DNA of 10,787 nucleotides from DASXBA01 sp046729895 (GTDB taxonomy: Bacteria; Actinomycetota; Thermoleophilia; Solirubrobacterales; Thermoleophilaceae). The position numbers and the translations under genes were made by a program. The notes below the pieces were generated by a model that was given only the letters and a program-made list of their open reading frames with translations, made no database searches and had not been told where the DNA came from. Position 1 is the first letter of the stretch. Every line of letters starts with the position of its first letter. The stretch lies in the NCBI GenBank assembly GCA_046729895.1, contig JBKPHP010000197.1:1-10787 (forward strand), in the 5' to 3' direction. This document shows, piece after piece, positions 1 through 7,236 of the stretch.

Positions 1-2
1 CG

Positions 3-1412
3 AACGAACCGCGCAACTTCGAGATCGCCGGCACCGAGTACCGCGGCCGGGTCGATCGAGTGCACGAGCCGGTGGGGCCGCCAGTGGAGATCGCGGTCTT
101 CCGCGAGGCGGGTGGCGTCCACAGGGCCATATCCGACAGCCGATTGCTGATTGGCGTCATCCTCGCCGCGGTCCTGCTGGCCGCGCTGGGGTTCTCGGCG
201 CTGGTGGTACGTGCGCTTCAAAACCAGATCGGGAAGTTCCTCGAAGCGGCCAAGCGACTGGCCCGTGGCGACTTCGAACACCCGGTCCCCACGTCCGGCC
301 GCGACGAGTTCGCCGCCCTAGGTCGCGAGTTCAACAGCATGTCCGAGCAACTCGCGGTGAAGATCGCCGAGGTGGAGCGGAAGCGGCGTGAGCTCGAGGA
401 GACCATTCGCCGCGTCGGTGACGCCTTCGCCTCGGGCCTGAACCCCCAGCAGGTTGCCGAGCTCACGGTTCGGTCCGCGGTGGACGCCTGCGAGGCAAAG
501 GCCGGTCGGCTGCTTGCGCTCGACCTGAGGGTCTTCCAGAACGTCTCGACCGGCGCGATCGACGGCGCCTTGCAAGCGGCACTCGAGGCCGCCGAGAAGG
601 GCGTCTTCCAACCCCGGCCTTCCGTAGGGAAGGAGCTGATGGAGGGCAGCGATGGGTTCCCGGTCGACGAGTCTCGCCGGGCCGTCCCGGCACGGGTGAA
701 CGGCGCCCATGCCGTGGCCGTGGCGATGACCGCTAGGCTCGGGTTGAGCGCCTCGACGCAGTACGTGGGGGTGGTCTCCATCGCACGCCATGGTCGCGAG
801 TTCACGCGTGAGGAGGAGGAGCTGCTCGAGTACTTGGCGGGCCAGGCGGTCGTCTCCATCGAGAACGCGAGCCTGCACGAGACGGTGCAGCGCCAGGCCG
901 TGACGGACGAGCTGACGGGCCTCTCGAACCTGCGGGAGCTGCACGCTGTGTTGGACCGGGAGATCGACCGCAGCCGCCGGCTCTCCAGCCCGCTGGGGCT
1001 GGTGATGCTCGACATCGACGACTTCAAGGAGGTCAACGACCGCTATGGCCACCGGCAGGGCGACGAGGTCCTCGCTGCGGTCGCGTCGATCCTCCGTGCG
1101 CATTCCCGAGACATAGACGAGCCCGCGCGCTACGGCGGCGAGGAGCTGGCGGTGGTACTGCCCGCGACCGACTCTGTTGGCGCCGCGCAGCAGGCCGAGC
1201 GTCTGAGAGCGGCGGTCGAGCGCCTGCGGGTAACCGCCGGCCCGGGGAACACGAAGCTGTCGGTGACCGCGAGCTTCGGGGTGGCGTCGATTCCCGACAG
1301 CGCCGCCGACAAGGCCTCCCTGATCACGGCGGCGGACGCCGCTCTCTACCGGGCCAAGCGAGGCGGGAAGAATCGCGTCGAGTGCGCCGGCACCGTCTCC
1401 GCGCCGCGCTGA
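3..1412 (+). CDS. Membrane-bound diguanylate cyclase (HAMP-GAF-GGDEF), 5'-truncated by the window edge
   Basis: The reading frame is open from base 3, so the true start lies before the window; 469 residues are visible. This enzyme would make cyclic di-GMP from two GTP at the inner face of the membrane. In order it shows the last ~47 residues of a periplasmic/extracellular sensor (Cache-like in character, my inference), one TM helix (about residues 48-69), a HAMP domain (70-124) running into a charged coiled coil, a GAF domain (about 150-295) and a GGDEF domain (about 300-460). The GGDEF domain has TDELTGLSN, LDIDDF with the metal-binding Asp (337), and the signature GGEEL (378-382, bases 1134-1148). 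A product-inhibition I-site RxxD (RDID, 369-372) lies five residues before the signature, as in PleD. GGEEL has Leu where most active enzymes have Phe; the residues Gly-Gly-Glu-Glu are kept, so activity is likely. No EAL domain is seen. The first in-frame GTG/ATG inside the window (60) is not a real start, because sensor-like sequence continues upstream of it. Confidence 0.93.
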   Translation, partial: NEPRNFEIAGTEYRGRVDRVHEPVGPPVEIAVFREAGGVHRAISDSRLLIGVILAAVLLAALGFSALVVRALQNQIGKFLEAAKRLARGDFEHPVPTSGRDEFAALGREFNSMSEQLAVKIAEVERKRRELEETIRRVGDAFASGLNPQQVAELTVRSAVDACEAKAGRLLALDLRVFQNVSTGAIDGALQAALEAAEKGVFQPRPSVGKELMEGSDGFPVDESRRAVPARVNGAHAVAVAMTARLGLSASTQYVGVVSIARHGREFTREEEELLEYLAGQAVVSIENASLHETVQRQAVTDELTGLSNLRELHAVLDREIDRSRRLSSPLGLVMLDIDDFKEVNDRYGHRQGDEVLAAVASILRAHSRDIDEPARYGGEELAVVLPATDSVGAAQQAERLRAAVERLRVTAGPGNTKLSVTASFGVASIPDSAADKASLITAADAALYRAKRGGKNRVECAGTVSAPR

Positions 1413-1432
1413 GCCGCCCACGGCGCCCGCGC

Positions 1433-1438
1433 TAGGCT
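1433..1438 (+). promoter_or_regulatory. Candidate -10 box (TAGGCT) for the acidic protein gene
   Basis: TAGGCT fits the TANNNT -10 consensus. A transcript starting about 7 nt after it would begin at 1445-1448, i.e. at or within three bases of the ATG at 1448, giving a leaderless or nearly leaderless mRNA. There is no Shine-Dalgarno sequence before this ATG, which agrees. The -35 match is poor (CTGAGC, 18-nt spacer). Inference from spacing only. Confidence 0.35.
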
Positions 1439-1447
1439 TCCGCGGCG

Positions 1448-1948
1448 ATGGGTGTACTCGATGACGCGATCCGCGACCACCTCGAGCTCAAGCGCAAGCA
1501 CGGAGCCAGCGACGAGGAGATCGAGCGCGAGGAGGCCGAGGCGCTCGGCCCGGCCCGCAGGGACTTCGACGCCCCGGCGGAGCAGGGCTCCGGAGATGAC
1601 GAGACCGGCTTCGAGGCGGCCGAACCGCTGGCGGAGGAGCCGGTGGTGGACGACCGGCCGGCGGACGACCGGCTCACGGACGAGCCATTGCGGGACGAGC
1701 CTCCGGCGGGCGAGCCGCTCGAACAGGACGCGCTCCAAGAGCAGCCGCTCGAAGACGAGCCCGTCGACGATCGCCCGGTCGACGAGGACCCTCTCAGCCG
1801 GCACCCGCTCGAAGAGGAGCCGCTCGACGAGGAGTTCCCCGAGGCGGAGCTGCCCGAGGACGAGCCGCAGGGCTTCGGTGACGAAACCCCGGAGCACGAG
1901 CGCCTCTGGTCCGAGGAGCGGCCGCGGCGGGACTTCGACTTCGACTAG
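1448..1948 (+). CDS. Acidic Pro/Asp/Glu-repeat protein of unknown function
   Basis: 166 residues, unknown function. Three parts are visible. The N-terminal ~40 residues (MGVLDDAIRDHLELKRKHGA, then a run of Glu) look like an amphipathic helix. Residues ~55-145 are a low-complexity segment of irregular 4-7 residue units built on D/E-E/R-P-L/V, almost without aromatic residues and with a large negative charge, so probably disordered. The C-terminus returns to a defined motif, TPEHERLW then RRDFDFD. As I remember them, proteins with this head and tail and a variable acidic middle recur in Thermoleophilia genomes; I could not check this. There is no signal peptide or TM segment, so it is probably cytoplasmic. 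It lies 35 nt after the diguanylate cyclase gene but probably has its own leaderless start. Base composition matches its neighbours. The opposite strand is also open here, but it is a shadow caused by the repetitive GC-rich codons. Confidence 0.8.
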   Translation: MGVLDDAIRDHLELKRKHGASDEEIEREEAEALGPARRDFDAPAEQGSGDDETGFEAAEPLAEEPVVDDRPADDRLTDEPLRDEPPAGEPLEQDALQEQPLEDEPVDDRPVDEDPLSRHPLEEEPLDEEFPEAELPEDEPQGFGDETPEHERLWSEERPRRDFDFD

Positions 1949-1986
1949 CGCGTCGGCCCTGCGGCGGGCGGTCCCTCGTGGCAACA

Positions 1987-2025
1987 GTCCTGCCTTGTGG
2001 GGCCATAGGCCCCTCTAGGCAGGAC
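1987..2025. terminator. Strong hairpin between convergent genes, likely bidirectional terminator
   Basis: GTCCTGCCT (1987-1995) pairs perfectly with AGGCAGGAC (2017-2025). Inside, GGGGCC (1999-2004) pairs with GGCCCC (2008-2013) around the loop ATA, with one G-C pair flanked by two T-T mismatches joining the two stems. It lies 38 nt after the acidic protein stop and 59 nt after the glutamate dehydrogenase stop, so it can serve both. There is no T-tract on either side, as is common in high-GC actinobacteria. Confidence 0.7.
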
Positions 2026-2084
2026 GCTGCGTGACCGCCGGGCCTCGCGGTCGCGGTGCGGGCCGCGGGCTCGGCTTAGATCAT

Positions 2085-3446
2085 CTAGCTGATGTAGCCG
2101 CGGGTCGCGGCGGCGTCGACGACCCGCTCGATGCCGAGCTCGTAGGCAGCCACGCGCAACGACACGCCATCCTCGCGGGCCTTGGCAGAAACCTCCCGGA
2201 ACGCCTTGCGCATGATCCGGCCGAGCCGATCGTTCACCTCGCGCTCGTCCCAGCGGAAGTGCTGCAGGTTCTGGACCCACTCGAAGTAGGACACGACGAC
2301 GCCGCCGGCATTGGCCATCACGTCCGGGATCACCAGGACGCCCTTGTCGGCCAGGATGTCGTTGGCCACGGGCGTGCTCGGGCTGTTGGCCCCCTCGACC
2401 ACCATTCGGCAGCACAGGCGATCGGCGTTGCCCTTGTGGATCATGCCGCCGAGCGCCGCTGGGATGAACACCTCGCAGTCGGTCTCGAGCAGCTCGACCG
2501 GACCGACGTGCTCGACCCCCTCCGCCTGGTAGTCCGCGATCCGGCCACCCTTCTCGGAGTGGCGGGCGAGCTCCTCAGCGTCGAGCCCGGTCTCTGCACG
2601 GACCGCACCACTGGCGTCGGAGGCGCCCACGAGCCGAGCGCCGAGCTGTTGCATGATGCGTGCCGCCCACGACCCCACGTTGCCGAAGCCCTGGACGACG
2701 AAGCGGGTCTCCGATGGGGTCAGATCGAGCTGCGGCGCCGCCTCGCGATACATGTACACGACACCCCTGCCGGTAGCCGAGGCGCGGCCGTAGGACCCTT
2801 CTAGCGCTATCGGCTTCCCGGTGACGCAGGCGGGGGTGTGGCCGTGCAGCTTCCCGTATTCGTCCATCAACCAGGCCATGGTCTGCGCGTTCGTGCCCAC
2901 ATCGGGCGCGGGGATGTCCCTCGTGGGTCCCAGGACCTTCTCCACCTTGTCCATGAACGAGCGCGCCACGGCCTGGAGCTCCTTCGGCTCGAGCTCGTGG
3001 GGGTCGACGTTCACGCCCCCTTTGGCCCCGCCGTAGGGGATGCCGACGATCGCGGTCTTCCAGGTCATCAGCTCGGCGAGGGCTCGCACCTCGTCGAGGT
3101 CCACTTCAGGATGGAAGCGCACACCGCCCTTGTAGGGCCCTCTCGCGCCGTTGTGCTGCACCCGGAACCCGGAGAAGACGTGGATCTTCCCGTCGCTCAG
3201 CTTGACGGGGATCTGGACCTGGACCTCCCGGTAGGAGGACCGTAGGACCGCGGCGATGTCCTCGCGAAGGTCGAGCCGCTCCGCTGCCTGGCCGAAGTAG
3301 CGCTCGACGATCTCGTAGTTGGACAGCTCGGCCCGCTGGTCGGGCGCCATCACGTCGACCTGACGGCGCGACTCCTCGGGCGTGCCGAACCCGTCCCCCC
3401 GAACGTCGTCCTCGGGCTTCACGGCCCGGTCACCCATCTCGCTCAC
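2085..3446 (-). CDS. gdhA: Glutamate dehydrogenase (Glu/Leu/Phe/Val dehydrogenase family)
   Basis: Catalyses reversible oxidative deamination of glutamate to 2-oxoglutarate and ammonia with NAD(P), in the cytoplasm; the family's short form (about 410-450 residues) is hexameric. From the GTG at 3446 it has 453 residues. The substrate-binding domain holds RGPYKGGVRFH (Lys106), PYGGAKGGV with the catalytic Lys142, and DIPAPDVGT with the catalytic-type Asp182. The nucleotide-binding domain holds GFGNVG (253-258) and SDASG. The C-terminal signature NAGGVVVSYFEW is present. The ~35 N-terminal residues are acidic and not conserved. Start: the GTG at 3446 overlaps the marR stop codon (GTGA) and has GGGAGG 10-11 nt upstream; the ATG at 3437 (450 aa) is the alternative but lies about 20 nt from that ribosome-binding site. 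The frame stays open upstream to 3917, but that part is marR in another frame. Overlap with marR implies one transcript and translational coupling, so the MarR protein probably controls it. Cofactor preference cannot be told with certainty. Confidence 0.95.
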   Translation of the reverse strand: MSEMGDRAVKPEDDVRGDGFGTPEESRRQVDVMAPDQRAELSNYEIVERYFGQAAERLDLREDIAAVLRSSYREVQVQIPVKLSDGKIHVFSGFRVQHNGARGPYKGGVRFHPEVDLDEVRALAELMTWKTAIVGIPYGGAKGGVNVDPHELEPKELQAVARSFMDKVEKVLGPTRDIPAPDVGTNAQTMAWLMDEYGKLHGHTPACVTGKPIALEGSYGRASATGRGVVYMYREAAPQLDLTPSETRFVVQGFGNVGSWAARIMQQLGARLVGASDASGAVRAETGLDAEELARHSEKGGRIADYQAEGVEHVGPVELLETDCEVFIPAALGGMIHKGNADRLCCRMVVEGANSPSTPVANDILADKGVLVIPDVMANAGGVVVSYFEWVQNLQHFRWDEREVNDRLGRIMRKAFREVSAKAREDGVSLRVAAYELGIERVVDAAATRGYIS

Positions 3447-3907
3447 GGTTCCCGAATCCTCCCACGCGGAACCGCGATCAGCCTCAGTAGCAGGTCTTTC
3501 AGGCGCCGGCGATCGGCCCGGGATAGGGGACCGAGCAGCTCGTCCTCGGCTGCCTCGACGATTCCCGTTGCCCGCTCCACGGTGTGGCGTCCCTTCCTCG
3601 TCACGTGAACGGCGTAGGCGCGCCGGTCGCGCGTCTGGCGTCGGCGCTCGACCAGACCCTTGCGCTCGAGCGCGTCGACGAGCGCGACCATCGTGGTCCT
3701 GTCCACCCGCATCCGCTCGGAGAGTCGCTGCTGCGAACGCGGGCCCTCGGAGACGAGGACGGACAGAACGGCGAACTCCCTGCCGTCGAGGTCCAGCGGG
3801 GCCAGGGCGCGCTCGACGCTCGATGCAAGTGCTAGCTGGGTGTGCTTCAGCAGGAATCCGAGACGCTCGGCCAGGGCGGCCGGAGGAGTTTCGAGACTGG
3901 GCATCAC
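3443..3907 (-). CDS. MarR-family winged-helix transcription regulator
   Basis: 154 residues, the usual length for this dimeric repressor family. Helical dimerisation segments lie at both ends. The winged helix-turn-helix is in the middle: a recognition region reading RMRVDRTTMVALVDALERKG and a wing reading RRRQTRDRRAYAVHVT with the family's D-R-R pattern. Family members bind palindromic operators and release them on binding phenolic or lipophilic ligands or on oxidation; there are no cysteines, so thiol oxidation sensing is unlikely. Start: GTG at 3907 or ATG at 3904. There is no Shine-Dalgarno sequence, but a -10 box ends 6-8 nt before the GTG, so the mRNA is probably leaderless. The stop overlaps the glutamate dehydrogenase start. 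The operator at 3931-3953 overlaps its own -35 box, so it is probably autoregulated, and the divergent aldo/keto reductase is the likely second target. The ligand is unknown. Confidence 0.93.
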   Translation of the reverse strand: MMPSLETPPAALAERLGFLLKHTQLALASSVERALAPLDLDGREFAVLSVLVSEGPRSQQRLSERMRVDRTTMVALVDALERKGLVERRRQTRDRRAYAVHVTRKGRHTVERATGIVEAAEDELLGPLSRADRRRLKDLLLRLIAVPRGRIREP

Positions 3908-3913
3908 GGGAGG

Positions 3914-3944
3914 ACATTATCCCGTAAGCTGATCGTCAGTACAA
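3914..3944 (-). promoter_or_regulatory. Leaderless promoter of marR-gdhA
   Basis: On the - strand TTGTAC (3944-3939) is followed after 17 nt by GATAAT (3921-3916); TAATGT (3919-3914) is an overlapping alternative -10 box. A start 7 nt past TAATGT falls on the G of the GTG at 3907. The -35 half lies inside the MarR palindrome, so bound repressor would block it. Confidence 0.6.
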
Positions 3945-3953
3945 CTGACTATC
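3931..3953. promoter_or_regulatory. Palindromic operator, probable MarR binding site
   Basis: The core GTCAGT-ACA-ACTGAC (3935-3949) is a perfect inverted repeat with a 3-nt centre. Extended outward, GATCGTCAGT against ACTGACTATC matches at 9 of 10 positions per half-site. Size and half-site spacing suit a MarR dimer. It lies between marR and the divergent aldo/keto reductase, over the marR -35 box and 10 nt before the reductase leader's ribosome-binding site. That this regulator binds it is inferred from position. Confidence 0.65.
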
Positions 3954-3962
3954 GACTCGACT

Positions 3963-3999
3963 GAGGAGTAGTGATGGACTGCCCGATCGAGGAGACGAG

Positions 4000-4006
<7 letters not shown>
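3963..4006 (+). repeat. Duplicated ribosome-binding site plus start codon (two 18-nt copies)
   Basis: Two copies of GAGGAG-N5-ATGGACT lie at 3963-3980 and 3989-4006, identical at 15 of 18 positions and offset by 26 nt. Each has a Shine-Dalgarno sequence 5 nt before an ATG. The downstream copy starts the aldo/keto reductase. The upstream copy is out of frame with it (26 is not a multiple of 3) and opens a 12-codon ORF. Confidence 0.6.

Positions 4007-4012
<6 letters not shown>
3974..4012 (+). CDS. Possible 12-residue leader peptide upstream of the aldo/keto reductase
   Basis: The ORF reads MDCPIEETRWTT then TGA. It has a Shine-Dalgarno sequence (GAGGAG) at ideal distance, as good as that of the main gene. 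It overlaps the reductase start at 4000 by 13 nt, and its stop overlaps the reductase's second in-frame ATG (4009) as ATGA. If translated, it would compete with or couple to reductase translation. The sequence resembles no attenuator peptide I know; it could be a by-product of the 18-nt duplication. Confidence 0.3.
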
Positions 4013-4983
<971 letters not shown>

Positions 4984-4998
4984 ACTCGACCCATCCGA

Positions 4999-5802
4999 GT
5001 GCATCACCTCAACTGCGGGACGATGTGCCCGCGCGGCGCCCGACTGCTCGCGGGCCGGGGCGGTCTGGTCGCCCCGGCGCGGCTGGTGGCCCACTGCCTG
5101 CTGATCGAGGCCTCGGACGGCCTCGTGCTGGTCGACACCGGGTTCGGCACCCGCGACGCAGCCGATCCCACCCGGCTGGGACAGCCCTTCCGGGCCATCG
5201 TCAGGCCGCGATGCGAGATCGGGGAGACAGCGATCAGGCAGGTCGAGGCCCTGGGCCTCGCTCCCGGCGACGTGCGCCACATCCTCATCACGCACCTCGA
5301 TCTCGACCATGCCGGCGGGCTCGGCGACTTCCCCGACGCCGAGGTGCACGTGTTCGCGCCGGAGCTCGCCGCCGCCAGGGCCCCGACTCTTCGGGAGCGA
5401 GGCCGCTACGTGAGCGCGCAATGGGCGCACGGGCCGAAATGGGTGGAGCACGAGGTGGACGGCGACAGCTGGCTGGGCTTCGACAGCGTCAGCCTGCTGC
5501 CGGGCCTGGATCCAGAGATCGCGATGGTCCCGCTGGTCGGGCACACCAGGGGCCACGCCGGGATTGCCCTGAGCCAGGGCGATGGCTGGCTGTTCCACTG
5601 CGGCGATGCGTACTTCCACCACGGCGAGGTCGCGACGCCGCCCTCCAGCCCACCCGGCCTGCGCATCTGGCAGGCGCTCACCGAGCACGACGGCAAGGCC
5701 CGCGGGCACAACCAGGAGCGGCTGCGCGAGCTGGCCCGCGAGCGGCGGGACGAGGTCCTCCTGATCTGCTCCCACGATCCGGAGCTGCTCGACAGCGCCT
5801 GA
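4999..5802 (+). CDS. Metallo-beta-lactamase-fold hydrolase (lactonase-like)
   Basis: 267 residues, MBL fold, probably a cytoplasmic metal-dependent hydrolase of a lactone, ester or thioester. Metal-site motifs are in order: HLDLDHAGG (His99, Asp101, Asp103, His104), GHTRGH (His182), CGDAY (Asp203) and CSHD (His259). The set resembles N-acyl-homoserine-lactone lactonases and their relatives, but the standard HxHxDH has Asp101 for its second His. The substrate cannot be told; lactonase is only one option. The start is GTG at 4999, 15 nt after the reductase stop; the opening MHHLNCGTMCP looks like a genuine N-terminus for this subfamily, although no clear Shine-Dalgarno sequence precedes it. The position suggests co-transcription with the reductase, and thus control by the MarR protein. 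A reductase and a hydrolase together would fit detoxification or breakdown of a carbonyl or lactone compound (inference). Confidence 0.9.
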   Translation: MHHLNCGTMCPRGARLLAGRGGLVAPARLVAHCLLIEASDGLVLVDTGFGTRDAADPTRLGQPFRAIVRPRCEIGETAIRQVEALGLAPGDVRHILITHLDLDHAGGLGDFPDAEVHVFAPELAAARAPTLRERGRYVSAQWAHGPKWVEHEVDGDSWLGFDSVSLLPGLDPEIAMVPLVGHTRGHAGIALSQGDGWLFHCGDAYFHHGEVATPPSSPPGLRIWQALTEHDGKARGHNQERLRELARERRDEVLLICSHDPELLDSA

Positions 5803-5852
5803 TGGAGCGAGCCCGGCCGGACGGACCGCCCGATGGGTCAGATGACGTGACG

Positions 5853-5858
5853 TACGAT
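5853..5858 (+). promoter_or_regulatory. Candidate -10 box (TACGAT) for tRNA-Ala
   Basis: TACGAT matches TANNNT and ends 10 nt before the mature tRNA 5' end. It is preceded by a tandem TGACGTGACG. No convincing -35 box is seen. Weak, based on position. Confidence 0.3.
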
Positions 5859-5868
5859 TGGTGCGCTT

Positions 5869-5941
5869 GGGGCCATAGCTCAGTTGGAAGAGCGCTTCCC
5901 TTGCACGGAAGAGGGCGCCGGTTCGAGTCCGGCTGGCTCCA
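5869..5941 (+). tRNA. tRNA-Ala (anticodon TGC)
   Basis: A 73-nt cloverleaf can be folded by eye. The acceptor arm is GGGGCCA/TGGCTCC, with the G3:U70 wobble pair that is the alanine identity element. The D arm is GCTC/GAGC, and the anticodon stem CTTCC/GGAAG has loop CTTGCAC with anticodon TGC at 5902-5904. The T arm is GCCGG-TTCGAGT-CCGGC, with discriminator A at 5941. CCA is not encoded (CTG follows), so it must be added by the CCA-adding enzyme. It stands alone between the hydrolase gene (66 nt upstream) and the convergent carboxypeptidase gene. Confidence 0.97.
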
Positions 5942-6040
5942 CTGCCGCGGTCTGCGCGCCTGATCTCGCGGGTTCCGCTAGCCCTCCAGCAACTCCTTGA
6001 GCGCCGCGACCCGGTCTCGCGACCACGTCAGAGACGACCC

Positions 6041-6074
6041 TGAGCCCGCGGAGCTCCGCCTCCGCGGGCGCTCA
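6041..6074. terminator. Hairpin terminator at the carboxypeptidase stop codon
   Basis: CCCGCGGAG (6045-6053) pairs with CTCCGCGGG (6060-6068) around the loop CTCCGC. Outer TGAG/CTCA (6041-6044 with 6071-6074) pairs across a 2-nt bulge and includes the carboxypeptidase stop codon. It lies between the tRNA gene and the end of the - strand operon, so it may act in both directions. There is no T-tract. Confidence 0.65.
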
Positions 6075-7058
6075 CTCGTGCGCGAAGCCCTTGTTCAGCA
6101 GCTTCGCGGCGTGCTTCACAGGGTTGGGCGAGTTCAGGAGCACGACGGCCAGCGTGTGGCCGTGCCGCTTCGCCACGCCGACGAGGCAGCGCCCCGCCTC
6201 GTCCGTGAAGCCCGTCTTCAGGCCGATCGCCCCCCTGTAGCGCGCACGTATCAGTGGGTTGTGACCGGCCCACAGGACCCGCCTCCCCTTGACCGGGAAG
6301 CGGAAGCTCACCTGTCGGCGGCGGACGATGCGCTTGATCCGGCGGTTCGCCATCGCCAGCCGGGCGAGGATGGCCAGGTCACGGGCACAGGAGCGGTTAC
6401 CGGGAGCGAGTCCGTGCGAGTCGACGTAGTGGGTGCAGCGCAGACCCCACGCGCGGGCACGCCGGTTCATGAGACGGACAAAGCGCCGCTGGGTGCCGGC
6501 CACGTGCACGGCCAGGGCGATCGCCGCGTCGTTGCCCGACACGAGCAGCAGCCCGTTCATGAGCTTCTCCAGCCGTACCCGCTTCCCGCGCCGCAGCACG
6601 CCGATCCCGGACCCCTGGTAGTTCAGCGCCGCCTTGGTGATCCTGACGCGCTCCCGCGGCGCCGCCCGCTCCGTTACCAGCAGGGCGGTCATGATCTTGG
6701 TCAGGCTGGCGATCGGCAGCTTCTTCAGGGGATGGAACCGCCAGAGGACGTCGCCCTTGTCGAGATCGACGAGAAGGGCAGCCTTCGGCGGCCTGTGGAA
6801 GTGGAAGCGAAAGGCGTCCACGCTGCCCAGCCGCACGAGGGGAGCCGGCCTCGGGTGAGATTTTTTGCGCGCGGGCCTGGCGTGCTGGTGGAGGGAGTGC
6901 GTCGCCACGGGCACGGAGGCGCCGGAGTGGTTGTGCCTTCCGTGCAGCGTCGCCCATGCGGCGACGCCGACGGCCAGAGGAGCGAGCACGATCGCGGCTA
7001 CGGCGAGCCACTTGCTCGCCCGGCGGCGCTTCTTTCCTCCCTGCAGCAGCCTCATCAT
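6072..7058 (-). CDS. D-alanyl-D-alanine carboxypeptidase (serine peptidase S11), N-terminally anchored
   Basis: 328 residues. It removes the terminal D-Ala of peptidoglycan pentapeptides outside the membrane. All three penicillin-binding motifs are present: SLTK (Ser118 nucleophile, Lys121), SGN (174-176) and KTG (281-283). A basic N-terminus (KKRRR) is followed by one TM helix (about residues 17-38) and a His/Arg/Pro-rich linker (39-76). The protein ends soon after the catalytic domain: it lacks the C-terminal beta domain and amphipathic anchor of E. coli PBP5, so it is held by its N-terminal helix. Its overall charge is strongly basic. Start: the ATG at 7058 overlaps the stop of the 58-aa gene (TGATG); the open frame continues upstream to 7286, but that part belongs to the neighbours. 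A second ATG follows directly. It is the last gene of the operon. Confidence 0.93.
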   Translation of the reverse strand: MMRLLQGGKKRRRASKWLAVAAIVLAPLAVGVAAWATLHGRHNHSGASVPVATHSLHQHARPARKKSHPRPAPLVRLGSVDAFRFHFHRPPKAALLVDLDKGDVLWRFHPLKKLPIASLTKIMTALLVTERAAPRERVRITKAALNYQGSGIGVLRRGKRVRLEKLMNGLLLVSGNDAAIALAVHVAGTQRRFVRLMNRRARAWGLRCTHYVDSHGLAPGNRSCARDLAILARLAMANRRIKRIVRRRQVSFRFPVKGRRVLWAGHNPLIRARYRGAIGLKTGFTDEAGRCLVGVAKRHGHTLAVVLLNSPNPVKHAAKLLNKGFAHE

Positions 7059-7234
7059 CAGTCGTTGGGGGGCGAGGTTAGGGCTCCCAGCACGCCGAAG
7101 GCGAGCAGAGCGAGCACAACCCACGAGACCACGACCAGGATGTCCACCCCGTGCCTGACCGCCACGGACATCGTGAGGAAGCCGAGCAGGCAGATGAACA
7201 ACAGGCTGCCGAGCAGCGCGAACGTGCGCGCCAT
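7058..7234 (-). CDS. 58-residue two-helix membrane protein of unknown function
   Basis: The ORF from ATG 7234 encodes 58 residues: MARTFALLGS, a hydrophobic helix (about 7-27), a short polar turn with VRHGVD, a second hydrophobic helix (about 31-52), and a polar tail ending TSPPND. Both helices are long enough to cross the membrane. Support for it being real: it begins 2 nt after the rhomboid stop, its stop overlaps the carboxypeptidase ATG (TGATG), and its hydrophobic pattern is coherent over its whole length. I do not recognise the family. Possible roles are a partner of the rhomboid or a membrane chaperone or anchor for the carboxypeptidase; these are guesses from position only. Confidence 0.8.
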   Translation of the reverse strand: MARTFALLGSLLFICLLGFLTMSVAVRHGVDILVVVSWVVLALLAFGVLGALTSPPND

Positions 7235-7236
7235 CG

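Noticed and set aside
1600..1900. CRISPR or tandem DNA repeat array
   Set aside because: The repeats are irregular at DNA level and in frame within the acidic protein. No constant repeat or spacers exist here or elsewhere in the window.
1346..1984. 212-aa - strand ORF with LVERLLFERV-type repeats
   Set aside because: It is the antisense image of the acidic repeat gene; its periodicity is inherited from the sense repeats, and it crosses the cyclase stop and the intergenic region.
3447..3917. N-terminal extension of the glutamate dehydrogenase frame to 610 aa
   Set aside because: The added sequence is marR read in another frame and is not like any dehydrogenase N-terminus.
5841..5856. Tandem TGACGTGACG upstream of tRNA-Ala as a regulator site
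   Set aside because: Two adjacent 5-mers are too short to separate from chance; only noted beside the candidate -10 box.
5869..6071. tRNA-Ala 3' end as an integration (att) site
   Set aside because: There is no integrase, no repeat of the tRNA 3' end nearby, and no foreign-looking cargo.
6861..6866. A6 run in the carboxypeptidase coding strand as a programmed frameshift site
   Set aside because: The zero frame is intact through the linker and all catalytic motifs; two Lys codons explain the run.
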